The translations under genes and the position numbers were made by a program. A stretch of 64,000 nt of DNA from Lachnospiraceae bacterium UBA7202 (lineage in GTDB: Bacteria > Bacillota > Clostridia > Lachnospirales > Lachnospiraceae), in the NCBI GenBank assembly GCA_002490705.1, contig DKUO01000002.1:1-64000 (forward strand), read 5' to 3'. Each line of letters opens with the position of its first letter. Position 1 is the stretch's first letter. The notes under the pieces are model-generated. The model was given only the letters and a program-made list of their open reading frames with translations, did no database searches and was not told where the DNA came from. Below are positions 8,163-16,196 of this stretch, piece by piece.

Positions 8163-9194
8163 ATGTTTGGGAAAAAACAGCCGGTTAATGTAAAAATTCC
8201 GAGTGGAAAAGGCGCGAAAGCGGCAAAGATTGTCATTGTACTTCTGGTACTTGCCGTGCTTGCCGGCAATTCTTACTACTCGATTCAGGAGGAGGAACAG
8301 GCGGTGGTCTGCACCTTTGGGTCGCCAAAAGCAGTCACCACGCCGGGGCTTCATTTTAAAGTGCCCTTTATCCAGACAGTGACAAAGGTGAACACGACGA
8401 TTCAGGGATTCAATATCGGATACCGGGATGAGCTACAGGGGGAAGATTATGATGAAAATGATGAGATAGAGGATGCGCTCATGATCACCTCCGACTATAA
8501 TTTTATCTATGTAGATTTTTATGCGGAATACAGGGTGACAGATCCTGTCAAGGCACTTTATGCGTCGGAAAACCCGGCATTGATTTTAAAAAACATCGCC
8601 CAGAACTGTATCAGAACCACAATCGGTTCCTACAGTGTTGACAGTGTTTTGACCACGGGCAAGAATGAGATTCAGTCGAATATCAAACAGATGATTTTGG
8701 ATAAACTGGAAGCCTATGACATTGGTATACAGCTTGTGAATATCACGATTCAGGACGCTACGCCGCCTACGACTGAGGTGGAAAATGCCTTCAAGGAAGT
8801 GGAGACGGCCAAGCAGGGCAAGGAGACGGCCTTAAATAACGCTAATAAATACAGAAACGAACAGATCCCCAATGCGGAGGCGGAGTCGGATAAAATATTG
8901 CAGGATGCGGAGGCGAAAAAGCAGGAGCGCATCAACGAGGCCAACGGTCAGGCGGCCCGGTTCAATTCCATGTATCAGGAGTACGCAAAATATCCGGAGG
9001 TAACTAAGAAGCGTATGTTTTACGAGGCCATAGAGGATGTGCTTCCTGACATTAAAGTCGTGATAGAAGGCGAGGGCGGACAGACCACCACCATGCTGCC
9101 GCTTGACAGTTTTGTAACGCAGGATGGCGCTTCCATCACAGAAGACGGCGGCAATACAGCCGATGCGGCGCAAGAAACAGAAGGGGAGGAGTAG
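8163..9194 (+). CDS. hflK: HflK-like SPFH/band 7 membrane protein
   Basis: A 343-residue SPFH protein. A single membrane segment near residues 22-40 (IVIVLLVLAVLAG) is followed by EEEQAVVCTFG and PGLHFKVPF, typical of HflK/HflC. A long coiled coil rich in Ala/Glu/Lys follows (about 200-270), ending in an acidic C-terminus. HflK and HflC form a membrane complex that modulates FtsH protease in proteobacteria; a similar role here is inferred. It sits 3 bp upstream of hflC. The GAGAAAGG ribosome site fits the ATG. Confidence 0.85.
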   Translation: MFGKKQPVNVKIPSGKGAKAAKIVIVLLVLAVLAGNSYYSIQEEEQAVVCTFGSPKAVTTPGLHFKVPFIQTVTKVNTTIQGFNIGYRDELQGEDYDENDEIEDALMITSDYNFIYVDFYAEYRVTDPVKALYASENPALILKNIAQNCIRTTIGSYSVDSVLTTGKNEIQSNIKQMILDKLEAYDIGIQLVNITIQDATPPTTEVENAFKEVETAKQGKETALNNANKYRNEQIPNAEAESDKILQDAEAKKQERINEANGQAARFNSMYQEYAKYPEVTKKRMFYEAIEDVLPDIKVVIEGEGGQTTTMLPLDSFVTQDGASITEDGGNTADAAQETEGEE

Positions 9195-9197
9195 AAG

Positions 9198-10283
9198 ATG
9201 GCTGATTATACGGGAAATTCCTATACACAGAATCAATATACACAAAATCAGAATGTGCAGAATTTTGAGCGGTATAATTCCGACGGTACAAAGAAAAAGG
9301 ATAAAAAAGGCGGGAAAAAGGGAAAAGCTTTTGGCGTCAGCTTCGGATTTTTGGTTCTGGCTGTGTTGTTCGTATTGGCAAACAGTATGGTTATTACCAA
9401 GCAAAATCAATTTAAACTGATCAGGCAGTTTGGCCGTGTGGACAGAGTGGTGTCTGCACCCGGCCTGAGTTTTAAAATTCCCTTTGTGGAATCGGTGGAT
9501 ACTGTGCCGAAGGAGCTTCTTCTTTACGATCTGCCGGCGTCCGATGTGATCACCTCCGACAAGAAGACAATGATCGTGGACAGTTACGTGCTCTGGCGCG
9601 TGACGGATCCGTTAAAATTTGCGCAGACCTTAAGCTGTTCTGTCCATAATGCAGAGGGCCGTATTGATGCCATTGTGTACAATGCCACCAAGAACACCAT
9701 TTCCAACATGAAGCAGGACGAAGTGATCAGGAGCCGCGACGGCAAAATGACCATCACCGTGGATGAGACCGGCAGCGAGCTTACCGGAAATGATTTGGAT
9801 CTTTCTGAGGGTAAAGAGGAAGTGATAGAGATTACTTCTCTGACGGAAGAAGTGATGGGGCAGATCAATCACGTGGAGGAGCAGTACGGCATTGAGCTTG
9901 TGGCGGTGGAGGTCAAAAAGCTGGATCTCCCGGATGATAACAAGCAGGCGGTCTACAACCGTATGATTTCCGAGCGGGGTAACATTGCGGCACAGTATAC
10001 GGCGGAGGGTAAGTCTGAGGCCAAAATGATTGAGAATACCACGGACAAGGAGGTTTCCATCATGCTTTCTGACGCGCAGGCGAAGGCGGAGGCCACCATA
10101 GCGGAGGGAGAGGCGGAGTACATGCGGATCTTATCCGGGGCATACTCCGATCCGGAGAAGACAGATTTCTATTCCTTTGTGCGCGCGCTTGACGCTTTGC
10201 GGGAGAGCGTGACCGGAGATAACAAAACGGTGATTTTGACGGAGGATTCTCCGATTACACAGATTTTTAACGGGAGATATTAA
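9198..10283 (+). CDS. hflC: HflC-like SPFH/band 7 membrane protein
   Basis: A 361-residue SPFH partner of the upstream protein. The N-terminus is Gln/Asn/Tyr-rich and cytoplasmic, followed by a Lys/Gly stretch and a membrane segment near residues 47-66. IRQFGRVDRVVSAPGLSFKIPFVESV is typical of HflC and is continuous from about 75. Compared with E. coli HflC there is an acidic insertion near 180-210. The C-terminal coiled coil carries the AEGEAEYMRIL motif. Tight spacing on both sides indicates an operon with hflK and the following hydrolase gene. Confidence 0.85.
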   Translation: MADYTGNSYTQNQYTQNQNVQNFERYNSDGTKKKDKKGGKKGKAFGVSFGFLVLAVLFVLANSMVITKQNQFKLIRQFGRVDRVVSAPGLSFKIPFVESVDTVPKELLLYDLPASDVITSDKKTMIVDSYVLWRVTDPLKFAQTLSCSVHNAEGRIDAIVYNATKNTISNMKQDEVIRSRDGKMTITVDETGSELTGNDLDLSEGKEEVIEITSLTEEVMGQINHVEEQYGIELVAVEVKKLDLPDDNKQAVYNRMISERGNIAAQYTAEGKSEAKMIENTTDKEVSIMLSDAQAKAEATIAEGEAEYMRILSGAYSDPEKTDFYSFVRALDALRESVTGDNKTVILTEDSPITQIFNGRY

Positions 10284-10286
10284 GGC

Positions 10287-10835
10287 ATGAAACTGGCAGT
10301 TTTTTTCCCGGGAATCGGTTATACGGCGGACAAGCCGCTCTTATATTACAGTGAAAAGCTGGCAAAAAAGTATGGTTATGAAACGTTTCGGGTGGCCTAC
10401 GGGGAACTGGACAGAGATCCCCAAAAGGCTTTTGGGGAAGCACTTACCGTGACGAGGCTGATGCTTGAGAGATATAGCTGGATGCGTTATGACGAGATCC
10501 TTTTTGTGTCAAAAAGCATCGGCACGGCGGTAGCCTGCGCATATGCGGAAGAATTTAAAATCCGCTGCAAAAATATATATTATACGCCGCTGGAACAGAC
10601 CTTTACCTATCATCCCCAGTCGGGGATCGTGTTTCACGGGACGGCTGACCCGTGGGCAAAGACGGAAATGATGGAAGCAAAGTGCAAGGAATACAATCTG
10701 CCTTTGCATATTTTGGAAGGCACAAATCATTCTCTGGAAGTGCAGGATGATATCAGGCTAAATATCCGTAATTTGGCAAAGATTATGGAGGTGGCGGAGA
10801 AGTATATTTCGGACGGCGTAGGTACAAAGGAATGA
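10287..10835 (+). CDS. Alpha/beta hydrolase-fold protein
   Basis: A 182-residue single-domain protein with alpha/beta hydrolase features: an N-terminal strand (KLAVFFPGIGYTADK), a nucleophile-elbow-like SKSIGT near residue 75, an acid-type GTADPW near 114, and a terminal NHSLE that could supply the catalytic His. Substrate unknown. It starts 3 bp after hflC and overlaps the MATE gene by 4 bp (ATGA), so it is in the middle of an operon. Confidence 0.65.
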   Translation: MKLAVFFPGIGYTADKPLLYYSEKLAKKYGYETFRVAYGELDRDPQKAFGEALTVTRLMLERYSWMRYDEILFVSKSIGTAVACAYAEEFKIRCKNIYYTPLEQTFTYHPQSGIVFHGTADPWAKTEMMEAKCKEYNLPLHILEGTNHSLEVQDDIRLNIRNLAKIMEVAEKYISDGVGTKE

Positions 10836-12199
10836 GAGAGGAAGTGCGGGAAAAGCAAAACGGTATATTGGAGGGTGTGATCTGGAAACAGCTGTTGCTT
10901 TTCTTCTTTCCCATTTTGGTGGGCACCTTTTTTCAGCAGCTCTACAATACGGTGGATACGGTGATTGTGGGACAATTTGCAGGGAAGGAAGCGCTCTCAA
11001 GCGTGGGTGGTTCTTCAGCTCAGATCATCAATATGGTGGTGGGCTTTTTTACGGGACTGACAGCCGGCGGAACGGTTTTGATTTCGCAGGCTTATGGGGC
11101 GTCCCACAGGCAAAGACTGGAAGACGCCTTGCATACATCTTACGCTTTCGGTATTTTTGGCGGGATCGGATTTGGTATTCTCGGCGTAGTGACGGCGCCT
11201 TTGATCCTGCGATTGATGAATACGCCGGAAGAGCTTATGGAAATGTCTACGCTGTATATACGGATTTATTTCTCGGGACTGGTCTTTGTGTTTATCTACA
11301 ACATGGGGGCAGCCATTTTGCGGGCAATCGGGGATTCCAAACGGCCTCTTTACTATCTGGTGGTTTGCTGTGTTGTCAATATTGTGCTGGATCTGCTTCT
11401 GGTACTTTACTGCGGACTGGGAGTTTTGGGCGTGGCAGTAGCGACGCTTGCCTCGCAGGCGATCAGCGCGGTGATGGTGACATGGGCATTAATGCACAAG
11501 GTGGACTGTATGAGTCTGTCTTTTCGTAAGATCAGGATTCATGGGGAAATCCTGAAAAACATGTTGCAAATCGGCTTTCCTTCGGGCCTGCAGAGCTCCA
11601 TGTACAGCATTTCCAACATGATTGTTCAGGCGGCGCTCAATCTGCTGGGCGTGGATACCATGGCGGCATGGACGGCGTACGGCAAGATAGACAGCGTGTT
11701 TTGGATGATTAATTCCTCCTTCGGCATTGCGCTTACCACCTTTGTTGGGCAGAATTTTGGGGCCGGAAAATGGGAGCGTGTGAAGAAAGGTACAAGAGTC
11801 TGTCTGGGAATGGCGGTCGGCACGGCTGTCTGCCTGACGCTTGGTTTGATGGCGGCGGGACCATTTCTCTTGGGAATCTTTACAGGGGATGAAACGGTGG
11901 TGGCAATCGGCATGACGATGATGCGGCGGATCGCTCCGGCCTTTGTGATGTTTGTGTTTATCGAGATTTTTTCCGGATCGCTCCGGGCACAGGGATATAC
12001 CTTTGTAACCACGCTGATATCCGTCCTCGGCGTTTGCGTTTACCGTATCATATGGGTGAACATGATTCCGGCAGGACAGGGGCTTACATGGATTATCTCC
12101 TGCTATCCGATCAGCTGGGTTGTGTGCGCTTGTCTGGTCAGCATGTATTATTTTTATAAACAGAAAAGAATTATAGACAGAGTGGAAGCGAAAGGATAA
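10832..12199 (+). CDS. MATE family efflux transporter
   Basis: A 455-residue polytopic membrane protein with about 12 helices, typical of MATE drug/Na+ (or H+) antiporters. Family marks include LFFFPILVGTFFQQLYNTVD at the N-terminus, GKEALSSVGGS, and the second-half repeat VDTMAAWTAYGKID...GQNFGAGK. Substrate not predictable. The start overlaps the preceding stop by 4 bp. Confidence 0.93.
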   Translation: MREEVREKQNGILEGVIWKQLLLFFFPILVGTFFQQLYNTVDTVIVGQFAGKEALSSVGGSSAQIINMVVGFFTGLTAGGTVLISQAYGASHRQRLEDALHTSYAFGIFGGIGFGILGVVTAPLILRLMNTPEELMEMSTLYIRIYFSGLVFVFIYNMGAAILRAIGDSKRPLYYLVVCCVVNIVLDLLLVLYCGLGVLGVAVATLASQAISAVMVTWALMHKVDCMSLSFRKIRIHGEILKNMLQIGFPSGLQSSMYSISNMIVQAALNLLGVDTMAAWTAYGKIDSVFWMINSSFGIALTTFVGQNFGAGKWERVKKGTRVCLGMAVGTAVCLTLGLMAAGPFLLGIFTGDETVVAIGMTMMRRIAPAFVMFVFIEIFSGSLRAQGYTFVTTLISVLGVCVYRIIWVNMIPAGQGLTWIISCYPISWVVCACLVSMYYFYKQKRIIDRVEAKG

Positions 12200-12211
12200 G
12201 GGGGATTGGTT

Positions 12212-13078
12212 ATGAATATGGATGCATTTTTTACGGAACTGGATTCCTATTTTGACAAAAACGAGACGGATCAAATAGACCCGTTTCTGGTGGCGTCTTT
12301 GGAGAAGGCAAAGGAGGAGGAAGACTATGCGGCCTATATTTCCATCTGCAATGAGATGATCGGCTTTTATCGCAGCGTGTCGGCTTTTGAGAAGGCTTAT
12401 CAGGCCGCGGAGGACGTACTTCTTCTGATGGAGGAGTTAAAGCTGGAGGATACGGAACATTTCGCGACCACGCTTCTCAATGCGGCTACTGCCTACAGTG
12501 CAGGAGGCGACTATGCGCAGGCCATCAGGCTTTACCGGCAGGCGGTTCAGATTTATGACCGGATTCTGCCGCAGGGGGATTACCGGCAGGCGGGGCTTTA
12601 TAATAATATGTCTATTCTCTTTGAGAAGATGAATGAGAATGCGGAGGCTGTGGAAGCGGCAAAGAAAGCCTTGGCCATTATTGAAAAACTTCCGGACAAT
12701 GAGGCGCAGACGGCTACCACGCTGACGAATCTGGCGCTGATTTATTTTAAACTTTCCGAAAATGAGGAGGCGAAAGCCTGCCTTTCCCGTGCACTTGCGC
12801 TGTTTGAGAAGGATGCTGAAAACCCGAATGAACATTACAGCGGCGCACTGGCGGGGATGGGAGAAGCCTGCTACAGGGACGGCGATTATGAAAAGTCTTT
12901 GTCCTATTATGAAAAGGCGCTGGAGCTGGTGAAGCAGCATTACGGGGAGAACATGAGTTACGGCATTCTCTGCGAGAACTGTGCGGCTGTGTGCGGAAGC
13001 ATGGGGAATGTGGAAAAACAGGAGAGCTATGCGGCGAAAGCGCGGGAAGTGATCGGGAAAGTACAGGGAAAGGTATGA
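12212..13078 (+). CDS. Tetratricopeptide-repeat protein
   Basis: A 288-residue all-helical protein with TPR units from about residue 35 to the end; several consensus units read YAQAIRLYRQAVQIY, ALIYFKLSENEEAKACL and DYEKSLSYYEKALELV. It probably acts as a protein-protein scaffold. The ATG at 12212 is preferred to an in-frame TTG at 12206 because AAGGGGG then lies 7-8 nt upstream. The stop overlaps the start of the DUF4037 gene by 4 bp, so the two products are likely made together. Confidence 0.88.
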   Translation: MNMDAFFTELDSYFDKNETDQIDPFLVASLEKAKEEEDYAAYISICNEMIGFYRSVSAFEKAYQAAEDVLLLMEELKLEDTEHFATTLLNAATAYSAGGDYAQAIRLYRQAVQIYDRILPQGDYRQAGLYNNMSILFEKMNENAEAVEAAKKALAIIEKLPDNEAQTATTLTNLALIYFKLSENEEAKACLSRALALFEKDAENPNEHYSGALAGMGEACYRDGDYEKSLSYYEKALELVKQHYGENMSYGILCENCAAVCGSMGNVEKQESYAAKAREVIGKVQGKV

Positions 13079-14025
13079 AGGGGTTAGAATTATCCGAAAA
13101 ATATTATCAAACATATGGGAAAAAAATGCTAGACGAGCAGTTTCCGGAGGTTGCGGATCAGGCGGCCGTGGGGCTCGTGGGATATGGTTCGGAGTGCCTT
13201 GGTTTCGACGATGAAATTTCAAGGGACCACGATTACGGTCCCTCTTTCTGTATCTGGCTGCCGAGGGCTGTTTACGGGCAGTACGGAAGACGGATGCAGG
13301 CGGCCTATGACGCGCTCCCGAAAGAGTTTATGGGATTTGCCGGCCGGGTGGAGGAGGAACAGGGAAAAGGCCGTGTGGGCGTCCTGTGTCTGGAAGATTT
13401 TTATCGGGAACTTCTGGGGCGGGACTCGGCGCCGGAGCGCGCGGAGGAGTGGTTTGCCATTCCGGAAGCTGCGCTCTGCACGGCGGTAAACGGCAAGGTT
13501 TTTGAAGACCGGCTGGGGCGTTTTACCAAGATTCGGGAGGCGCTTATGGCCTATTACCCGGAGGAAGTTTGGAGAAAAAAACTGGCGGAGAGTCTGGCAC
13601 GGGCGGCTCAGGCAGGGCAGTACAATTACGCCCGCGCCATGAAGCGGGGGGAGCGTATTACGGCGGAGATCTGCCTGACGGAATTTGTGAAGGAAGCCAT
13701 GCAGATCGTCTATCTTTTGAACAAAAAATACGCTCCTTTTTATAAGTGGATGCATAGGGGGCTGAGAGAACTTTCTGTATGTGGGGAAGTCGGCGATATG
13801 TTATCCCTGCTCTATCAGGTGCCGGACCCTGCCGAGGCATGGGAAGGAGCGGGCCCTGCGGACTTTCTGTATCAGATAAATACAGGGGATGGCAGAGTGG
13901 TTGTCATTGAGGCCGTGTGTAACGTTTTGGTGCAGACGTTAAATGAAATGGGCATTTCCAGGGTGCAGGATAATTTTTTGCAGCGGCATGTGGGGGAGGT
14001 GCTGGGGAGTAGCCTTTTTAAATAA
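13075..14025 (+). CDS. DUF4037 protein (nucleotidyltransferase-like)
   Basis: A 316-residue protein of the DUF4037 family. The segment GYGSECLGFDDEISRDHDYGP (continuous, near residues 33-53) has the Gly-Ser followed by acidic pairs seen in nucleotidyltransferase-fold proteins. Activity is unproven. The start was chosen at 13075, where it overlaps the TPR gene stop (ATGA); a longer in-frame ATG at 12991 lies inside the TPR gene. The remainder is helical with Trp/Tyr-rich segments. Confidence 0.78.
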   Translation: MKGLELSEKYYQTYGKKMLDEQFPEVADQAAVGLVGYGSECLGFDDEISRDHDYGPSFCIWLPRAVYGQYGRRMQAAYDALPKEFMGFAGRVEEEQGKGRVGVLCLEDFYRELLGRDSAPERAEEWFAIPEAALCTAVNGKVFEDRLGRFTKIREALMAYYPEEVWRKKLAESLARAAQAGQYNYARAMKRGERITAEICLTEFVKEAMQIVYLLNKKYAPFYKWMHRGLRELSVCGEVGDMLSLLYQVPDPAEAWEGAGPADFLYQINTGDGRVVVIEAVCNVLVQTLNEMGISRVQDNFLQRHVGEVLGSSLFK

Positions 14026-14038
14026 GCCGCATTAAAAC

Positions 14039-14066
14039 TTGCATATTTTAGAGAAATGAGTAAAAT
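14039..14066 (+). promoter_or_regulatory. Promoter of the sortase gene
   Basis: TTGCAT (14039-14044), 16-bp spacer, TAAAAT (14061-14066). A recognisable copy of this same segment occurs at 18978-19005 in the sortase relic. Confidence 0.5.
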
Positions 14067-14112
14067 AAAAGAGTATATGTTATAAAGTATCTGGCAAAGG
14101 AGCGATCCCCAT

Positions 14113-15327
14113 ATGTCGGGGTATGAATTGGCAGGAAGGAGATTCAGGACAGAGTCGGAGTACAAGGCGGCCAAGCGTGACCTGAAGCTCATTGAGGAGA
14201 TTAAGACAAATATTCATATGGAACAGCCGGGAGAGGTGATATCCCTGTGCGATGCGCTTGCGGAAGGACAGTACCGCTTTGAGAGCGCTATCGGGAATGA
14301 GTTTGACGACAAGATCTATGAGCTGGCGGAGAAATATAAAGCGCAGGGGTACACGAAAAACAGCAGGCTTCCCGAAGGGAAAAGGGCGCGTAAAAAGGCG
14401 CAGAAGAAACAGGCACAGACGTCCGGTGGAAAGACAAAGCAGGCTGCCACAAAAAAGAATCGTAAGGACAAACCGCAGGCATCGTTGGAAGATTACGATG
14501 CCGATATGCAGAAGGCGATTCTGGAAGAAGTAGGGAAGAGGGAAAAACGCCGTAAGCTTCTGGTGGTGCTTTGCAGTGTGATTGCCGTAGGGTGTTTCGG
14601 CTATTTTGGCGTGTATTCCTATTTTGCGGACAGAACCCAGATGGATTATGAGCAGCTTGCCTCTCTGAAAGGCAGTTCCAGCCTTGCAGGGACAGGAACG
14701 CCAACCCCGTTGACGATTCACTATACCGAAGAGGAGGATGTGGAGCTGACTGTGCTGCCGGAGTACGAGACTCTCTACAATAAAAATAAAAAACTGATCG
14801 GATGGTTGAAAATCGACGATACCGTGATAGATTATCCGGTGATGCAGACAGCCAATAACGAGTATTATCTGGATCACAATTTTAATCAGGAGTATGACAA
14901 AAACGGCAGTCTTTTTATGGATGCTGCCTGTGATGTGGTGCATAGGAATACAAATTTAATTATATATGGGCATCATATGAAGTCCGGTAAAATGTTCGGA
15001 AATCTGAACAGCTACAGCAGCAAGGAATACTGTGAGAAGCATTCCACTATCCGCTTCGATACGATCTATGAGAAGGGACTCTATCAGGTGATGTATGTGT
15101 TCCGTTCCCGGATCTATAATGAGGACGAAGTGGTATTTAAATATTACCAGTTTTTTGACGCGGCGTCGGAGAAAGAGTTTCAGTCCAATATGCAGGAGAT
15201 GGCGGCCCTGTCACTATATGACACGGGAGTAACAGCATCTTTTGGGGATGAACTTTTAACACTCTCTACCTGTGACAGTTCCGAGCCGGACGGCCGTTTT
15301 GTGGTGGTGGCGAAGCGGATACAGTAA
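14113..15327 (+). CDS. srtB: Class B sortase
   Basis: A 404-residue membrane-anchored transpeptidase that would join PxTG-type proteins to the cell wall. The unusually long cytoplasmic N-terminal region (about 1-138) is helical, then Lys-rich. A membrane segment lies near 140-165. The catalytic domain includes KLIGWLKIDDTVIDYPVM (227-244), the GHH motif with His 287/288, Cys 387 in LSTC, and Arg 395 in GRF, so the triad looks complete. Likely substrates are the two surface proteins encoded 4 and 10 kb downstream, with TPKTGD and SPDTGD motifs. AAGGAG precedes the ATG; a strong terminator follows. Confidence 0.93.
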   Translation: MSGYELAGRRFRTESEYKAAKRDLKLIEEIKTNIHMEQPGEVISLCDALAEGQYRFESAIGNEFDDKIYELAEKYKAQGYTKNSRLPEGKRARKKAQKKQAQTSGGKTKQAATKKNRKDKPQASLEDYDADMQKAILEEVGKREKRRKLLVVLCSVIAVGCFGYFGVYSYFADRTQMDYEQLASLKGSSSLAGTGTPTPLTIHYTEEEDVELTVLPEYETLYNKNKKLIGWLKIDDTVIDYPVMQTANNEYYLDHNFNQEYDKNGSLFMDAACDVVHRNTNLIIYGHHMKSGKMFGNLNSYSSKEYCEKHSTIRFDTIYEKGLYQVMYVFRSRIYNEDEVVFKYYQFFDAASEKEFQSNMQEMAALSLYDTGVTASFGDELLTLSTCDSSEPDGRFVVVAKRIQ

Positions 15328-15351
15328 GCTGGCGGCATATTGGTGTATTGT

Positions 15352-15380
15352 GGGGGCAATTAGGTTGCCCCCTTTTTTTT
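15352..15380 (+). terminator. Intrinsic terminator of srtB
   Basis: 8-bp perfect stem (15352-15359 with 15365-15372), 5-nt loop, followed by eight T. Confidence 0.9.
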
Positions 15381-15448
15381 ATATATTATTTTTCTTTTGC
15401 CCACAGGGTATCGTTAGGAGCGTCTCGCTCCGAGTTTGAGACAATTTA

Positions 15449-15477
15449 TTGACTAGTGTAATAAAAAATGCTAATAT
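15449..15477 (+). promoter_or_regulatory. Sigma-A promoter for the AbiEi-like operon
   Basis: TTGACT (15449-15454), 17-bp spacer, TAATAT (15472-15477). Just upstream, 15416-15430 forms a GGAGCG/CGCTCC hairpin. Between the promoter and the 15611 start lies about 130 nt of AT-rich leader with an AGGAGG at about 15510 that has no convincing ORF behind it. Confidence 0.7.
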
Positions 15478-15610
15478 GTGTAATAATAAATGCAAAACGA
15501 ATCAATGCAGAGGAGGAAATTTTAAAAACCTTGAAGAGATACACAGAGAATGGCTGCCAAAGTTTTTGAAGGAATTGGAAGAAGCGAGAGCAGAGGGATA
15601 GGAAAGAATA

Positions 15611-16195
15611 ATGAGAATTGCAACTTATTATAGACTGGAAGATTTATATGGTAAGTATGGCGGATATATCAGCACAAAAGAATTGCTGAGTGAAGGATTT
15701 TCCAATCGTCAGATAGCAGTTTTGACAGATGAGAATTATCTTGAGAAAGTATGTCATGGCTGTTATTGGATGCCGCGATGCGGGCATAAAAAGCCAGATG
15801 ATTATAAATGTATTGAAGTGTGTTTGAGTGATCCGCGGGCGGTGATAGCCATGAAAAGTGCATGTTATTATCAGGGGATTATCAAATCGGAGCCGGATGT
15901 CTTGGCAGTTGCTACGGAGCGCACAGACCGCAGTGTGATTAAAATGAAATTCCCAGTAGAAAGGCACTATTTTTCGAGCGGTTATTTTCAACATGGAATA
16001 GAAAGGATAGAGACGAAATTTGGAAAATATAATATTTACAATATTGAACGAAGCATTTGCGATATGGTGCGTTTGAAAGATAAGACTGTAATAGAAATTC
16101 TTGATTGCATGAAAGAGCAAACGGCGCAATATAAACGAGTTTTAGGATACGGTAAGTTACTGGAAGAGAAAAAATTTACACAAGGAGAAAATTGA
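15611..16195 (+). CDS. AbiEi-like antitoxin / winged-helix regulator
   Basis: A 194-residue protein resembling AbiEi-family type IV antitoxins. The N-terminal winged-helix segment reads GGYISTKELLSEGFSNRQI, followed by a conserved VCHGCYW turn. The C-terminal half carries the family's YNIERSICDMVR segment near residue 145. Such proteins repress their own operon and neutralise a partner toxin. The usual partner, an AbiEii nucleotidyltransferase, is absent. Instead an unknown 504-residue gene starts 1 bp after the stop, with its AAGGAG inside this gene's last codons. Codon use is AT-richer than the neighbours, suggesting transfer. Confidence 0.78.
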   Translation: MRIATYYRLEDLYGKYGGYISTKELLSEGFSNRQIAVLTDENYLEKVCHGCYWMPRCGHKKPDDYKCIEVCLSDPRAVIAMKSACYYQGIIKSEPDVLAVATERTDRSVIKMKFPVERHYFSSGYFQHGIERIETKFGKYNIYNIERSICDMVRLKDKTVIEILDCMKEQTAQYKRVLGYGKLLEEKKFTQGEN

Positions 16196-16196
16196 T

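Noticed and set aside
15468..15570. Short open frame overlapping the AbiEi promoter -10 region
   Set aside because: It begins within the promoter and has no ribosome site; its peptide shows no family likeness.
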